Notes: generated by a model not told the origin, from the letters alone. A DNA stretch of 9,739 nucleotides from an uncultured Eubacteriales bacterium (GCA_900545085.1 UQXU01000063.1:1-9739), one strand, 5' to 3'. Shown: positions 1 to 6,180, counted from the stretch's first letter. Made by a program: numbers and translations.

Positions 1-2
1 TG

Positions 3-1220
3 GCAGGTCTGGAATCTGCGGATGTAGGCAAGCCTATACGCGAGGCTGTAATAATTGATATACCTACTACGGCAGATCAGTTCCGCTACTATGCAGGTCT
101 CATCCGCGGTGAAGAAGGCGCGGTCACAAAAGTGGACGCGACGACTATGGCGCTTATGGTTCATGAGCCTATCGGCGTTGTAGGTCAGATAGTACCGTGG
201 AATTTCCCGCTGATGATAGGATCATGGAAATTAGCTCCCGCTCTCGCAGCAGGAAACTGCGTCGTTTTTAAGCCCTCATCCAGCACATCTGTAACCGCTC
301 TGGTGTTGGCGGATCTTTTGTCGGACGTACTCCCGGCGGGCGTATTTAATGTGATAACAGGCTCGGGCGATAAGGCAGGCCAGTATATACTTGATCACCC
401 CGGCATAAAAAAGCTGAGTTTCACAGGTTCTACTTCGGTAGGCTACAAAGTATCCGAAGCGGCGGGAAAACGTCTTATCCCTGCCACTCTCGAGCTTGGC
501 GGAAAGAGCCCTAATATCTTCTTTGATGATTGTAATTTTGAAAAAGCCATAGACGGATTGCAGCTCGGCATTCTTTTCAACCAGGGCGAGGTTTGCGCCG
601 CGGGATCTCGTATATTCGTACAGGAGGGCATATACGATAAATTTATGGAGGCTGCGGTAAAAGCGTTCAAGAAGATAAATATAGGCGACACATCTGATAT
701 GAACACTCAGCTCGGCGCGATTGTAAACGAAAAACAGATGGAAAAGGTTCTCAGATATATAGAGATAGGGAAGGAAGAGGGAGCGAAGGTAGCGGTAGGC
801 GGAAAACGCTATACAGAAGGAGACTGCGCGAATGGCTTCTTTATCGAGCCGACTCTGCTCGAAGGCACTAACGATATGCGCATAGCTCAGGAAGAAATAT
901 TTGGGCCGGTGGGCGTTGTTATTAAGTTCAAAACAGAAGAAGAAGTTATCGCAATGGCTAACGACAGCAGATTCGGTTTGGCAGGAGCGGTTTGGACTCA
1001 GGATATAAACAAGGCTTTGAGAGTTGCACAGGCTGTAGAATCCGGCCGCGTATGGATTAACTCCTGCTCGAATGTCCCCGCGGGCATAGCCTTCGGCGGT
1101 ATGAAAGAATCTGGCTATGGACGTGAAATAAACAAGTGTGCTCTCGATCACTATCGTCAGGTAAAGGCTATTGAGATCAGCACGCTGGAGTGCCCTCTGG
1201 GATTTTATCCGCAGGACTAG
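3..1220 (+). CDS. Aldehyde dehydrogenase, NAD(P)-dependent (5' end outside window)
   Basis: This is the C-terminal ~405 residues of an ALDH-superfamily enzyme, which oxidises aldehydes to carboxylates with NAD(P)+ in the cytoplasm. The frame is open from base 3 and reads an ALDH-like segment before the first GTG at 132, so that GTG is internal. Family length is about 490, so roughly 90 residues are missing. Visible motifs are VPWNFP (oxyanion/cofactor region), the Rossmann turn FTGSTSVG, LELGGKSP with the general-base Glu codon at 492-494, and NQGEVCAAGSR with the catalytic Cys codon at 594-596. EEIFGPV and the C-terminal GGMKESGYGRE are also present. All catalytic residues are intact. The gene is followed after 99 bases by an iron-type alcohol dehydrogenase on the same strand, which suggests a shared fermentation step and probably one transcript. 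It resembles the general acetaldehyde/betaine-aldehyde type, but the substrate cannot be assigned. The N-terminus is unseen, so an encapsulation peptide cannot be excluded. Confidence 0.95.
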   Translation, partial: AGLESADVGKPIREAVIIDIPTTADQFRYYAGLIRGEEGAVTKVDATTMALMVHEPIGVVGQIVPWNFPLMIGSWKLAPALAAGNCVVFKPSSSTSVTALVLADLLSDVLPAGVFNVITGSGDKAGQYILDHPGIKKLSFTGSTSVGYKVSEAAGKRLIPATLELGGKSPNIFFDDCNFEKAIDGLQLGILFNQGEVCAAGSRIFVQEGIYDKFMEAAVKAFKKINIGDTSDMNTQLGAIVNEKQMEKVLRYIEIGKEEGAKVAVGGKRYTEGDCANGFFIEPTLLEGTNDMRIAQEEIFGPVGVVIKFKTEEEVIAMANDSRFGLAGAVWTQDINKALRVAQAVESGRVWINSCSNVPAGIAFGGMKESGYGREINKCALDHYRQVKAIEISTLECPLGFYPQD

Positions 1221-1236
1221 TAATATTCACGACAAT

Positions 1237-1275
1237 TTTAAGAAAAGAATTTAAGAAAAGAATTTAAGAAAAGAA
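1237..1275 (+). repeat. Three perfect tandem copies of a 13-bp A-rich unit
   Basis: The unit TTTAAGAAAAGAA occurs three times in a row at 1237-1249, 1250-1262 and 1263-1275, followed by a degenerate fourth (TAAGAAATAGATAAG). It lies in the 99-base spacer between the aldehyde and alcohol dehydrogenase genes, about 28 bases before the ribosome site at 1303-1308. No hairpin or T-run terminator is visible in the spacer, so cotranscription is likely. The array looks like the product of replication slippage. Any effect on expression of the second gene is inference. Confidence 0.9.
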
Positions 1276-1319
1276 TAAGAAATAGATAAGTTAATAGAAC
1301 AGAAGGAGATTAAAACAAG

Positions 1320-2483
1320 ATGCCACTTAATTTTGCACTCGAACAGAAATCAAAGGTACTTTCCGGAGCAGGAAGCATCGCTGACATAGGTCAGATGGTC
1401 ACAGAGGCAGGCTATAAAAAACCTTTCGTTATTTACGATGCAGGAATAAAAAACGCCGGTATATCAGATAGAATCATCGCGCTGCTTAAAGCGGCGGATT
1501 TGGATGTGGTAGAGTTCGGCGAGGCTCAACCCGAACCGCCGGATGTAGTTGTAGAGGCAGCGGCTGAAATATGCAAGAGCAATGATTGCGATTGTGTAAT
1601 ATCTATCGGCGGCGGCTCAACGACAGATACTGCGAAAGGCGTGACAGTACTGAGATTCAACCCCGGCAGAATACTCGACTATGCTAAGCCGGAGGCACAG
1701 ATGTGTCATTGTCCCGGTCTCATATCTGTCCCAACAACGTCGGGGACAGGCTCTGAACTCTCTAATGGAATAATAATTTCTAATTCTGAAACGGGCGAGA
1801 AGGTGCCGATAGTAGGATACAATGCTATGAGCGAATATGTAATTCTGGATCCCGAACTGACAGTCGGCATGCCGAAATCGCTCACAGCGATGACGGGTCT
1901 GGATGTATTCTCCCATGCTATGGAGGCATATACTACAGTGCTTGCAAGCCCGATTGTGGATACGCTCTGCGAAAAAGTTATGCAGGATGTTGTAGAATAC
2001 CTTCCGAAAGCGGTCGAAGACGGTTCGAATGTAAAAGTCAGAGAGAAAATGCTGACGGCGGCTTCTCTCGGAGGCTGGATGCTGGCTAATTGCTGCGCTC
2101 ATGTAGGTCACTCTTTAGCTCATGTCATAGGCGCGCATTTCCACATCCCTCATGGCGCAGCCTGCGCTTACACATGCCCCGCATCTATGCGTTTTATAGC
2201 TCCTGCTGTGCCTGAGAAAATTAAAAAAATAGGCGAGATTCTTGGCTTGAAATTTGACGGTAACGAGACATTAGAGCAGATAACAGAAAAAACATGCGAT
2301 GCTTACGTAAATTTCCGCGACGTCGTGGTGGGGCTTAAACCTTTGAAGGAGTACGGCGTATCTAAAGAAGAAGCGCTGACGCTCGCTCCTGCTGTAGCGG
2401 CAGAGTGCTTTGCGCCGCTGACTCCCATACCCGTCACGGAAGAAGCTGCACGCAGAATGCTCGAGGAGAGTTTTGCTGATTGA
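1320..2483 (+). CDS. Iron-containing alcohol dehydrogenase
   Basis: A complete 387-residue group III (Fe-ADH) alcohol dehydrogenase, the normal family length. It interconverts an alcohol and its aldehyde or ketone with NAD(P)H. The N-terminal nucleotide domain carries ISIGGGSTTDTAKG (about residues 95-107) and PTTSGTGSE (138-146). The C-terminal helical domain carries the divalent metal ligands. By alignment with FucO-type enzymes these are Asp195 and His199 (GLDVFSHAMEAY), His264 (HVGHSLAH) and His278 (IPHGAACA), so the iron site is complete. The ATG start is preceded by AAGGAG at 1303-1308 with an 11-base spacing. Being downstream of an aldehyde dehydrogenase, it probably draws on the same aldehyde pool to regenerate NAD+ in fermentation. 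Related enzymes act on 1,3-propanediol, butanol, lactaldehyde or 4-hydroxybutyrate, and the sequence does not decide among these. The stop codon lies inside an 18-bp tandem duplication. Confidence 0.95.
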   Translation: MPLNFALEQKSKVLSGAGSIADIGQMVTEAGYKKPFVIYDAGIKNAGISDRIIALLKAADLDVVEFGEAQPEPPDVVVEAAAEICKSNDCDCVISIGGGSTTDTAKGVTVLRFNPGRILDYAKPEAQMCHCPGLISVPTTSGTGSELSNGIIISNSETGEKVPIVGYNAMSEYVILDPELTVGMPKSLTAMTGLDVFSHAMEAYTTVLASPIVDTLCEKVMQDVVEYLPKAVEDGSNVKVREKMLTAASLGGWMLANCCAHVGHSLAHVIGAHFHIPHGAACAYTCPASMRFIAPAVPEKIKKIGEILGLKFDGNETLEQITEKTCDAYVNFRDVVVGLKPLKEYGVSKEEALTLAPAVAAECFAPLTPIPVTEEAARRMLEESFAD

Positions 2484-2514
2484 TAAAATTGTATGAATTG
2501 ATAAAATTGTATAA
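2479..2514 (+). repeat. 18-bp tandem duplication spanning the alcohol dehydrogenase stop codon
   Basis: Two adjacent 18-base units (2479-2496 and 2497-2514) match at 17 of 18 positions. Both begin ATTGATAAAATTGTAT. The TGA stop at 2481-2483 lies in the first copy and is immediately followed in frame by TAA, giving tandem stops. It looks like a recent local slippage product. Confidence 0.85.
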
Positions 2515-2530
2515 TTAAAAGCATACAAAG

Positions 2531-2568
2531 TGAGCGCCTCATAGCCGAAAGCAGCGGGGCGCTCATTT
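2531..2568. terminator. Probable bidirectional intrinsic terminator between convergent genes
   Basis: TGAGCGCC (2531-2538) pairs perfectly with GGCGCTCA (2558-2565) around a 19-base loop. TTT follows on the plus side. On the minus side the stem is followed by CTTTGTATGCTTTT. It sits between the convergent alcohol dehydrogenase (ends 2483) and the DUF2798 gene (ends 2584), where a shared terminator is expected. The T-runs are short on both sides, so efficiency is uncertain. Confidence 0.7.
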
Positions 2569-2583
2569 GATTGGTGCAGCGGT

Positions 2584-3150
2584 TTAAAAGGCTGCTTCTT
2601 TTCTATTTTCTATATCTTTACGGAAAATAAATTTAAAGCTTTTTCTTATCAGAGGCTGAATAAAAAACAACTGAGTGAAAAATGCGAATGGAAAGTTGAA
2701 ACATACCAGCTTTACCCAGTTTGCTGCCAATGTGAGTATGTTAAAATCACTGTAATAAGGGTAGTATATTACAGAAGCGATAAGGCTCATAGCAGGGCAC
2801 ATTAAAGCGACGGTAGAGCAGATGATTGCAGTTTCAAACAGTACGGGATGAGTTTCTTCAGGACGGAATACTCTGCAGGTAAGTTTGAAAGAACAAGGAC
2901 TTCCGACAATCATCTCGAGAGTATACGCGAAAAAGAACTCTATAATTATTACGGCCCATATCGGCATATATGTTCCGAACATATAGACGCCTCCCTGTAT
3001 TCTGATGGCTTCCAGTACGCCGGCAGCGTTGTTCAGAGACATAAGTGTGTTTCCGTTTACAACATAGAGGCTGTAAAATACATAGGCATGTACAGTTACA
3101 AAGACTGTCATTAGAGCGAAAATACTTCTTTGAAATTTGTTTCTGGGCAT
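2584..3150 (-). CDS. DUF2798-type four-helix membrane protein
   Basis: A 188-residue integral membrane protein of unknown function. Four hydrophobic segments are visible at about residues 9-30, 59-81, 104-128 and 141-166. A basic N-terminus (MPRNKFQR) precedes the first and a charged tail (KDIENRKEAAF) ends the protein. The sequence resembles DUF2798 proteins, whose basic unit is about 70 residues with two helices, so this may be a doubled form. Cysteines lie at 86 and 92 in the central loop (SPCSFKLTCRVF), and at 111, 118 and 150 in or near the third and fourth helices. The start is ATG at 3148-3150, supported by AGAAGGAG (3157-3164) with a 6-base spacing. The gene lies downstream of murA on the same strand, separated by a long hairpin with a T-run, so it may be expressed by readthrough or by conditional antitermination. 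Family membership is from recall of the sequence pattern, and no function can be assigned. Confidence 0.8.
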   Translation of the reverse strand: MPRNKFQRSIFALMTVFVTVHAYVFYSLYVVNGNTLMSLNNAAGVLEAIRIQGGVYMFGTYMPIWAVIIIEFFFAYTLEMIVGSPCSFKLTCRVFRPEETHPVLFETAIICSTVALMCPAMSLIASVIYYPYYSDFNILTLAANWVKLVCFNFPFAFFTQLFFIQPLIRKSFKFIFRKDIENRKEAAF

Positions 3151-3164
3151 AGTTTTCTCCTTCT

Positions 3165-3180
3165 TTAATGTTTTAATGTT
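3165..3180 (-). repeat. Two tandem copies of an 8-bp unit before the DUF2798 ribosome site
   Basis: TTAATGTT is repeated exactly at 3165-3172 and 3173-3180 (plus-strand reading). It occupies the whole space between the T-run of the upstream hairpin and the Shine-Dalgarno sequence of the DUF2798 gene. No promoter elements fit in this space. Confidence 0.75.
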
Positions 3181-3273
3181 AAAAAAGACACAAGAGCGAA
3201 TGCACGAAACATGATGAGGTTTAACATAGTTACCGTGATCAGGTTTACGTGCAAAGCACTACTTGTGTCGTTT
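3181..3273 (-). terminator. Long hairpin with T-run: murA terminator or leader attenuator of the DUF2798 gene
   Basis: Read on the minus strand, GACACAAG (3269-3262) pairs with CTTGTGTC (3194-3187), followed directly by a run of six T (3186-3181). Inside, AGTG/CGCT, TGCACG/CGTGCA (3253-3248 with 3206-3201), a four-base AAAC/GTTT run and TGAT/ATCA continue the stem, giving one imperfect hairpin of about 80 bases. A competing small hairpin GTGC-TTT-GCAC uses the same bases as the TGCACG arm. It lies 34 bases after the murA stop and about 17 bases before the Shine-Dalgarno of the next gene. A terminator is well supported. A regulatory switch is inference. I do not recognise a known riboswitch consensus in it. 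Confidence 0.75.
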
Positions 3274-3303
3274 ATGTCTTGTTATGTTGTTGTCTTGCTA
3301 AAA

Positions 3304-4608
3304 TTAGTCCAGCTCCAGATCCAGCTCGGAATCATCCGGCGGCGTCTCTATGACGCGCTTAATATCTGCGCCGAGGGCTATGAGTTTGTTCTCTATATGA
3401 TCGTAGCCTCTGTCTATATATTTCACGTTAGAAATACAGGTCGTGCCCTCCGCCATGAGTCCTGCGATAATCAAAGCTGCGCCTGCGCGCAAGTCCGTCG
3501 CGCGAACATCAGCGCCGGTCAGACGCTCTACGCCTTCGACAACTGCTACTCTGTCATCTATTGTTACGCTTGCGCCCATCTTACGAATCTCGTCTATGTG
3601 TTTGAAGCGGGATTCAAAGATATTTTCAATGATCATACTTGTGCCTTCTGCTGTAGTTAAAAGTACAGTAGCGGGCTGCTGAAGATCAGTGGGGAAGCCG
3701 GGATATGGCAGGGTTTTGATGTTCACGTGCTTCGGACGTTCGTCCATTTTAACGCGGATTGCGTCATAGCCTTCTGTAGTCACGCTTACGCCCATTTCGA
3801 CAAGCTTCGCGCTCAGAGCTTCCATATGTGTGGGGATGAGATTTTGAATCAGAACGTCTCCGCGAGTGGCCGCGGCGGCGATCATGAGCGTTCCGGCTTC
3901 TATTTGGTCAGGTATAACGCTGTATGTGCATCCGTGGAGAGCTTCGACGCCTTTAATGCGTACGGTATCTGTACCGGCGCCCTTTATATTAGCGCCCATG
4001 CAGTTTAAAAAGTTTGCAACATCTACGACATGAGGCTCTTTTGCCGCGTTGACGATAGTTGTGGAGCCGGGGGCTTTTACTGCTGCGAGCATTATGTTTA
4101 TCGTAGCTCCGACAGAGACCTGATCCAGATATACTTCGCCGCCGTGGAGCCCCTCTGTGACAGCGGCGATTGCGCCAAATTCAGTAGAAACGTCTGCGCC
4201 GAGGGCTTTCAGACCTTTTATGTGCAGGTCTATAGGCCGTTGCCCTATTGTGCATCCTCCGGGCAGAAAGACCTGAGCCTTCCCGAATCTGGCGAGCATA
4301 GCGCCGACCAGATAGTAAGACGCTCGGAGTTTTTTTGCCAGTTCCATCATGACTTCGCTTGTATTGATAGTGGATGTATCTATGCGCGCAGTGCCGGTTG
4401 TCTTGTCGAATTTGACGTCTGCGCCGAGTTTTTGCAGTATTTTCAGCAGAATACGCACGTCGTCTATACATGGCAGGTTCTCTATGACACATACGTCCTG
4501 TGCGAGAATGGTAGCGGGCAGTATGGCTACAGCAGCGTTTTTAGCTCCGCCTACAGTAGTTGTACCTACGAGGCGCTTCCCGCCGTTTATGACTAATTTT
4601 TCGTCCAT
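3304..4608 (-). CDS. murA: UDP-N-acetylglucosamine 1-carboxyvinyltransferase (MurA)
   Basis: A complete 434-residue MurA. It transfers enolpyruvate from phosphoenolpyruvate to the 3'-OH of UDP-GlcNAc, the first committed step of cytoplasmic peptidoglycan precursor synthesis and the target of fosfomycin. The EPSP-synthase-like fold begins with INGGKRLVG and GGAKNAA (Lys23, Asn24, substrate binding). The active-site loop is [11 protein letters not shown] with Cys119 equivalent to E. coli Cys115, so the enzyme should be fosfomycin sensitive. Later motifs include DQIEAGT and [12 protein letters not shown]. The acidic C-terminal tail ends DLELD. The ATG at 4606-4608 is chosen. An in-frame GTG at 4615-4617 lies inside the Shine-Dalgarno AAAGGTGAT and is unlikely to be the start. 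The gene has its own promoter (4675-4703) and a leader palindrome. Low-GC Gram-positives often have two paralogues (murA/murZ), and which one this is cannot be told here. Confidence 0.96.
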   Translation of the reverse strand: MDEKLVINGGKRLVGTTTVGGAKNAAVAILPATILAQDVCVIENLPCIDDVRILLKILQKLGADVKFDKTTGTARIDTSTINTSEVMMELAKKLRASYYLVGAMLARFGKAQVFLPGGCTIGQRPIDLHIKGLKALGADVSTEFGAIAAVTEGLHGGEVYLDQVSVGATINIMLAAVKAPGSTTIVNAAKEPHVVDVANFLNCMGANIKGAGTDTVRIKGVEALHGCTYSVIPDQIEAGTLMIAAAATRGDVLIQNLIPTHMEALSAKLVEMGVSVTTEGYDAIRVKMDERPKHVNIKTLPYPGFPTDLQQPATVLLTTAEGTSMIIENIFESRFKHIDEIRKMGASVTIDDRVAVVEGVERLTGADVRATDLRAGAALIIAGLMAEGTTCISNVKYIDRGYDHIENKLIALGADIKRVIETPPDDSELDLELD

Positions 4609-4633
4609 GAATATCACCTTTCAAACTCTGAAT

Positions 4634-4660
4634 GTGTCTTATAATCATGTAAAAAGACAC
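4634..4660 (-). promoter_or_regulatory. Inverted repeat in the murA leader
   Basis: GTGTCTT (4634-4640) and AAGACAC (4654-4660) form perfect 7-bp arms around a 13-base AT-rich spacer. The element lies between the predicted murA transcription start (about 4668) and the Shine-Dalgarno (about 4612-4620). It could act as an RNA hairpin in the leader or as a DNA operator. The minus-strand GTGTCTTTTT is nearly repeated in the hairpin after murA. Its function is unknown. Confidence 0.6.
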
Positions 4661-4674
4661 TAAAGATCATTTTC

Positions 4675-4703
4675 ATTATACTAAAAAGCATTGAGTAAAT
4701 CAA
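4675..4703 (-). promoter_or_regulatory. Sigma-A-type promoter of murA
   Basis: On the minus strand TTGATT (4703-4698) and a perfect TATAAT (4680-4675) are separated by 17 bases. Transcription would begin near 4668, giving a leader of about 60 bases before the murA ATG at 4608. The match to the housekeeping consensus and the placement are both good. Confidence 0.8.
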
Positions 4704-4870
4704 TACTTTTGGAAGAATACTGTATAGTAATACCTATAACGCCTCGCATTCTCGCAGCAGCTAGGAGCCTGTGGCGCGCGGGTTTGTATGAACTTGTTGG
4801 AAACATGTAAATTTTTCATTACTAAATAATAAATGGGAATAAAATGCAGCGTGCGCTTATTAACTGGCAC
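4704..4870. other. Divergent intergenic region with a GC-rich candidate repeat
   Basis: This stretch between the murA promoter and the rightward promoter has no convincing gene. Bases about 4738-4785 are clearly richer in G and C than the flanks, and on the minus strand they read through two overlapping open frames. A weak stem TGTT-GGA-AACA around 4793-4803 is followed by AATTTTT, possibly a weak terminator. The rest is AT-rich and without recognisable structure. I considered a tRNA here and saw no cloverleaf. Confidence 0.4.
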
Positions 4871-4899
4871 TTTATTTTTCTCATGTGTAGGTGTATAAT
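4871..4899 (+). promoter_or_regulatory. Likely promoter of the DUF951-lepB unit
   Basis: A perfect TATAAT at 4894-4899 is preceded by TG at 4892-4893. A weak -35 (TTTATT, 4871-4876) stands 17 bases upstream. Transcription would start near 4906, giving a leader of about 60 bases before the ATG at 4965. The -10 is strong and the -35 poor, so the call rests on the -10 and position. Confidence 0.55.
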
Positions 4900-4964
4900 A
4901 GAAAAGGTGTATCAGCAGTACACTATATGCATTTAATGTGCAAAATATGTCGGCTGGAGGGAGT

Positions 4965-5150
4965 ATGAGTGAATATAAACTTGGCGACGTTGTAGAAACA
5001 AAAAAGCCGCACCCTTGCGGAAGCATACAGTGGACAATTATTCGTACCGGAATGGATTATAAGATAAAATGCCTCGGATGCGGCAGAATAGTTATGCTTT
5101 CGTATGAGGACTTTGTCCGACGTGTGAAACGTGTAGTGGAAGGGAGATAG
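4965..5150 (+). CDS. DUF951 family small protein
   Basis: A 61-residue basic protein of the DUF951 family, whose function is not established. The family core is present: GDVVETKKPHPCG at residues 7-19, then RTGMDYKIKCLGCGR at 27-41, and a basic C-terminal helix (VRRVKRVVEGR). His16, Cys18, Cys36 and Cys39 form an HxC plus CxxC set that could bind zinc. That, and a nucleic-acid-binding role from the KOW-like GD start and basic surface, are inference. The ATG at 4965 is chosen because TGGAGG (4955-4960) lies just upstream with a rather short 4-base gap. In-frame GTG 4938 and ATG 4947 lie before or at that ribosome site and would add a non-conserved leader. The stop is 13 bases before lepB, so the two form an operon. 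Confidence 0.85.
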   Translation: MSEYKLGDVVETKKPHPCGSIQWTIIRTGMDYKIKCLGCGRIVMLSYEDFVRRVKRVVEGR

Positions 5151-5163
5151 TTGAGGGAATAGT

Positions 5164-5739
5164 ATGGCGAAACATGTTGCAGAAAATACCGACATCGTAA
5201 AGAGAAAAGAAAAAAAAGACAGCAGTTGGGTGATATGGTTCGTAGCGGCACTAGCAATAGCTTTTTGCCTGAGATTGTTTGTTTTTGAGCTGGTCAGAGT
5301 GGATGGAGAATCCATGAATAACACTCTTGTTGATGGCCAGCATCTGTTTGTGGAAAAAATATCTAAGCATTCCGGTCTGGATCGAGGAGACATAGTCATT
5401 GTTAAATATCCTGATTCCGGGAATAAGGCTTATGTTAAACGGATAGTGGCTACTGGCGGAGACAGTGTACTCGTTATGGACGGAAGCTTATATATTAACG
5501 GAGAAAAACAGAACGAGTCTTATATAAAAGAAAGCTATATGGAATACCTGGGCGAAGGATACGGAGGGGACGGCGCGCAATATACTGTACCCGAAGGGTA
5601 TTATTACGTTATGGGAGACAATCGCAATAACTCACGTGATTCGCGCATGGTAGGACCGATTTCAAAAGATGAGATAATTGGTCATGCTATGTTTATTATC
5701 TGGCCTATATCTGATATAGGCTCGATAGAAAAACAATAA
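5164..5739 (+). CDS. lepB: Signal peptidase I (Bacillus SipS type)
   Basis: A 191-residue type I signal peptidase, the short Gram-positive form. It cleaves signal peptides from secreted preproteins at the outer face of the membrane. A charged N-terminus (KRKEKKD, residues 13-19) leads into one membrane anchor at about 21-41 (WVIWFVAALAIAFCLRLFVF). The conserved boxes follow: VDGESM with nucleophile Ser50, KAYVKRIVATGGD with general-base Lys92, and MGDNRNNSRDSR (150-161). The Ser-Lys dyad is intact. The ATG start has GAGGGA (5153-5158) with a 5-base gap. It follows the DUF951 gene by 13 bases and shares its promoter, and a hairpin follows the stop. Clostridia often carry several paralogues, so lepB/sip naming is generic. 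Confidence 0.95.
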   Translation: MAKHVAENTDIVKRKEKKDSSWVIWFVAALAIAFCLRLFVFELVRVDGESMNNTLVDGQHLFVEKISKHSGLDRGDIVIVKYPDSGNKAYVKRIVATGGDSVLVMDGSLYINGEKQNESYIKESYMEYLGEGYGGDGAQYTVPEGYYYVMGDNRNNSRDSRMVGPISKDEIIGHAMFIIWPISDIGSIEKQ

Positions 5740-5744
5740 TAAAG

Positions 5745-5790
5745 AAAGAGAAAGCAGCAGGCATAAAAGCCGCCGCGTTTTTATGCTCTC
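5745..5790 (+). terminator. Probable terminator after lepB
   Basis: GCATAAAA (5761-5768) pairs with TTTTATGC (5779-5786) around a GC-rich 10-base loop. AGAG (5747-5750) and CTCT (5787-5790) may extend it. An alternative fold uses GCAGCAGGC with GCCGCCGC, followed by GTTTTT (5777-5782). The position directly after the lepB stop fits termination, but the T-run after the larger stem is weak. Confidence 0.5.
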
Positions 5791-5821
5791 TTGAAAATAC
5801 ATAAGGGGGATTTAAAATTAA

Positions 5822-6115
5822 ATGGTAAAACATATCGTACTCTGGAAGATGAAAGAAAGCTCAGCTCACGGAAGCCGTAAAGAGGCTTGCGCTCATATCA
5901 AATTTGAGCTTGAATCTCTGAAGAACGAAATAGAAGGCTTGGTTCATATTGAAGTTGAGCCTGCGTTTAACGAGGAGGGCATCCTCGCTCTGTACAGCGT
6001 ATTTACAAGCAGAGAGGCTCTCGATGCGTATATAGCTCATCCCAGACATCTCGCCGTGCGTGAATATGCGAAAGAAGCTGCTTCGGGCAGATATATAGGA
6101 GACTATAACGTATAA
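5822..6115 (+). CDS. Stress-responsive A/B-barrel (Dabb) domain protein
   Basis: A 97-residue protein made of a single Dabb domain, the dimeric alpha+beta barrel fold first described in plant stress proteins and widespread in bacteria. The family start MVKHIVLWKMKE, the central EGLVHIEVEPAFN, and the C-terminal half LYSVFTSREALDAYIAHPRH followed by VREYAKE are all present. His4, His73 and His76 are potential pocket residues. It is cytoplasmic with no signal or membrane segment. The ATG is preceded by AAGGGGG (5803-5809), a rather distant ribosome site with about 12 bases of spacing. The gene stands alone between two terminators, so it is likely monocistronic. I see no convincing -35/-10 pair just upstream. 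The bacterial role is generally unknown and cannot be inferred from the neighbours. Confidence 0.88.
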   Translation: MVKHIVLWKMKESSAHGSRKEACAHIKFELESLKNEIEGLVHIEVEPAFNEEGILALYSVFTSREALDAYIAHPRHLAVREYAKEAASGRYIGDYNV

Positions 6116-6146
6116 TTTTAAAAACTATATATTATATGCAGCGTGA

Positions 6147-6180
6147 AACGTCCTTTGTTTATTTGACAGGGGCGTTTTTT
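6147..6180 (+). terminator. Intrinsic terminator after the Dabb gene
   Basis: AACGTCCTT (6147-6155) pairs with AGGGGCGTT (6168-6176) in nine pairs including two G-U, around a 12-base loop. T-residues continue to 6180. It lies 31 bases after the Dabb stop, and the shape is that of a strong Rho-independent terminator. Confidence 0.85.

Noticed and set aside
276..1151. Long minus-strand open frame of 291 codons opposite the aldehyde dehydrogenase
   Set aside because: It is antisense to a clearly conserved enzyme, has no recognisable domain and lacks a convincing ribosome site. It is a shadow of the real gene.
132..1220. GTG at 132 as the start of the aldehyde dehydrogenase
   Set aside because: The same frame is open back to base 3 and reads plausible ALDH sequence. 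The gene is simply cut by the window edge, and no ribosome site precedes 132.
1237..1290. CRISPR-like repeat
   Set aside because: The units are 13 bp and directly adjacent without spacers, so this is a simple tandem repeat.
3181..3273. Miniature transposable element with terminal inverted repeats
   Set aside because: The ends pair over about 12-14 bases, but no target-site duplication is seen and one end merges into a T-run, so a terminator-type hairpin explains it better.
3211..4596. Several plus-strand open frames opposite murA (for example 3211-3660 and 4030-4596)
   Set aside because: They are cysteine- and tyrosine-rich nonsense-like translations antisense to the intact murA and have no ribosome sites.
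4609..4617. GTG at 4615-4617 as the murA start
   Set aside because: This codon is part of the Shine-Dalgarno sequence AAAGGTGAT. The ATG at 4606-4608 has correct spacing and gives the usual MurA N-terminus.
4738..4800. Possible tRNA in the GC-rich island
   Set aside because: No acceptor stem, anticodon arm or proper T-arm can be formed. The GGTTTGTATGAACT stretch gives only a three-pair stem.
4700..5026. Minus-strand open frame of 108 codons in the murA-DUF951 intergenic region
   Set aside because: It overlaps the DUF951 start and its promoter, has no recognisable protein signature and no good ribosome site. The GC-rich part may be a noncoding repeat.
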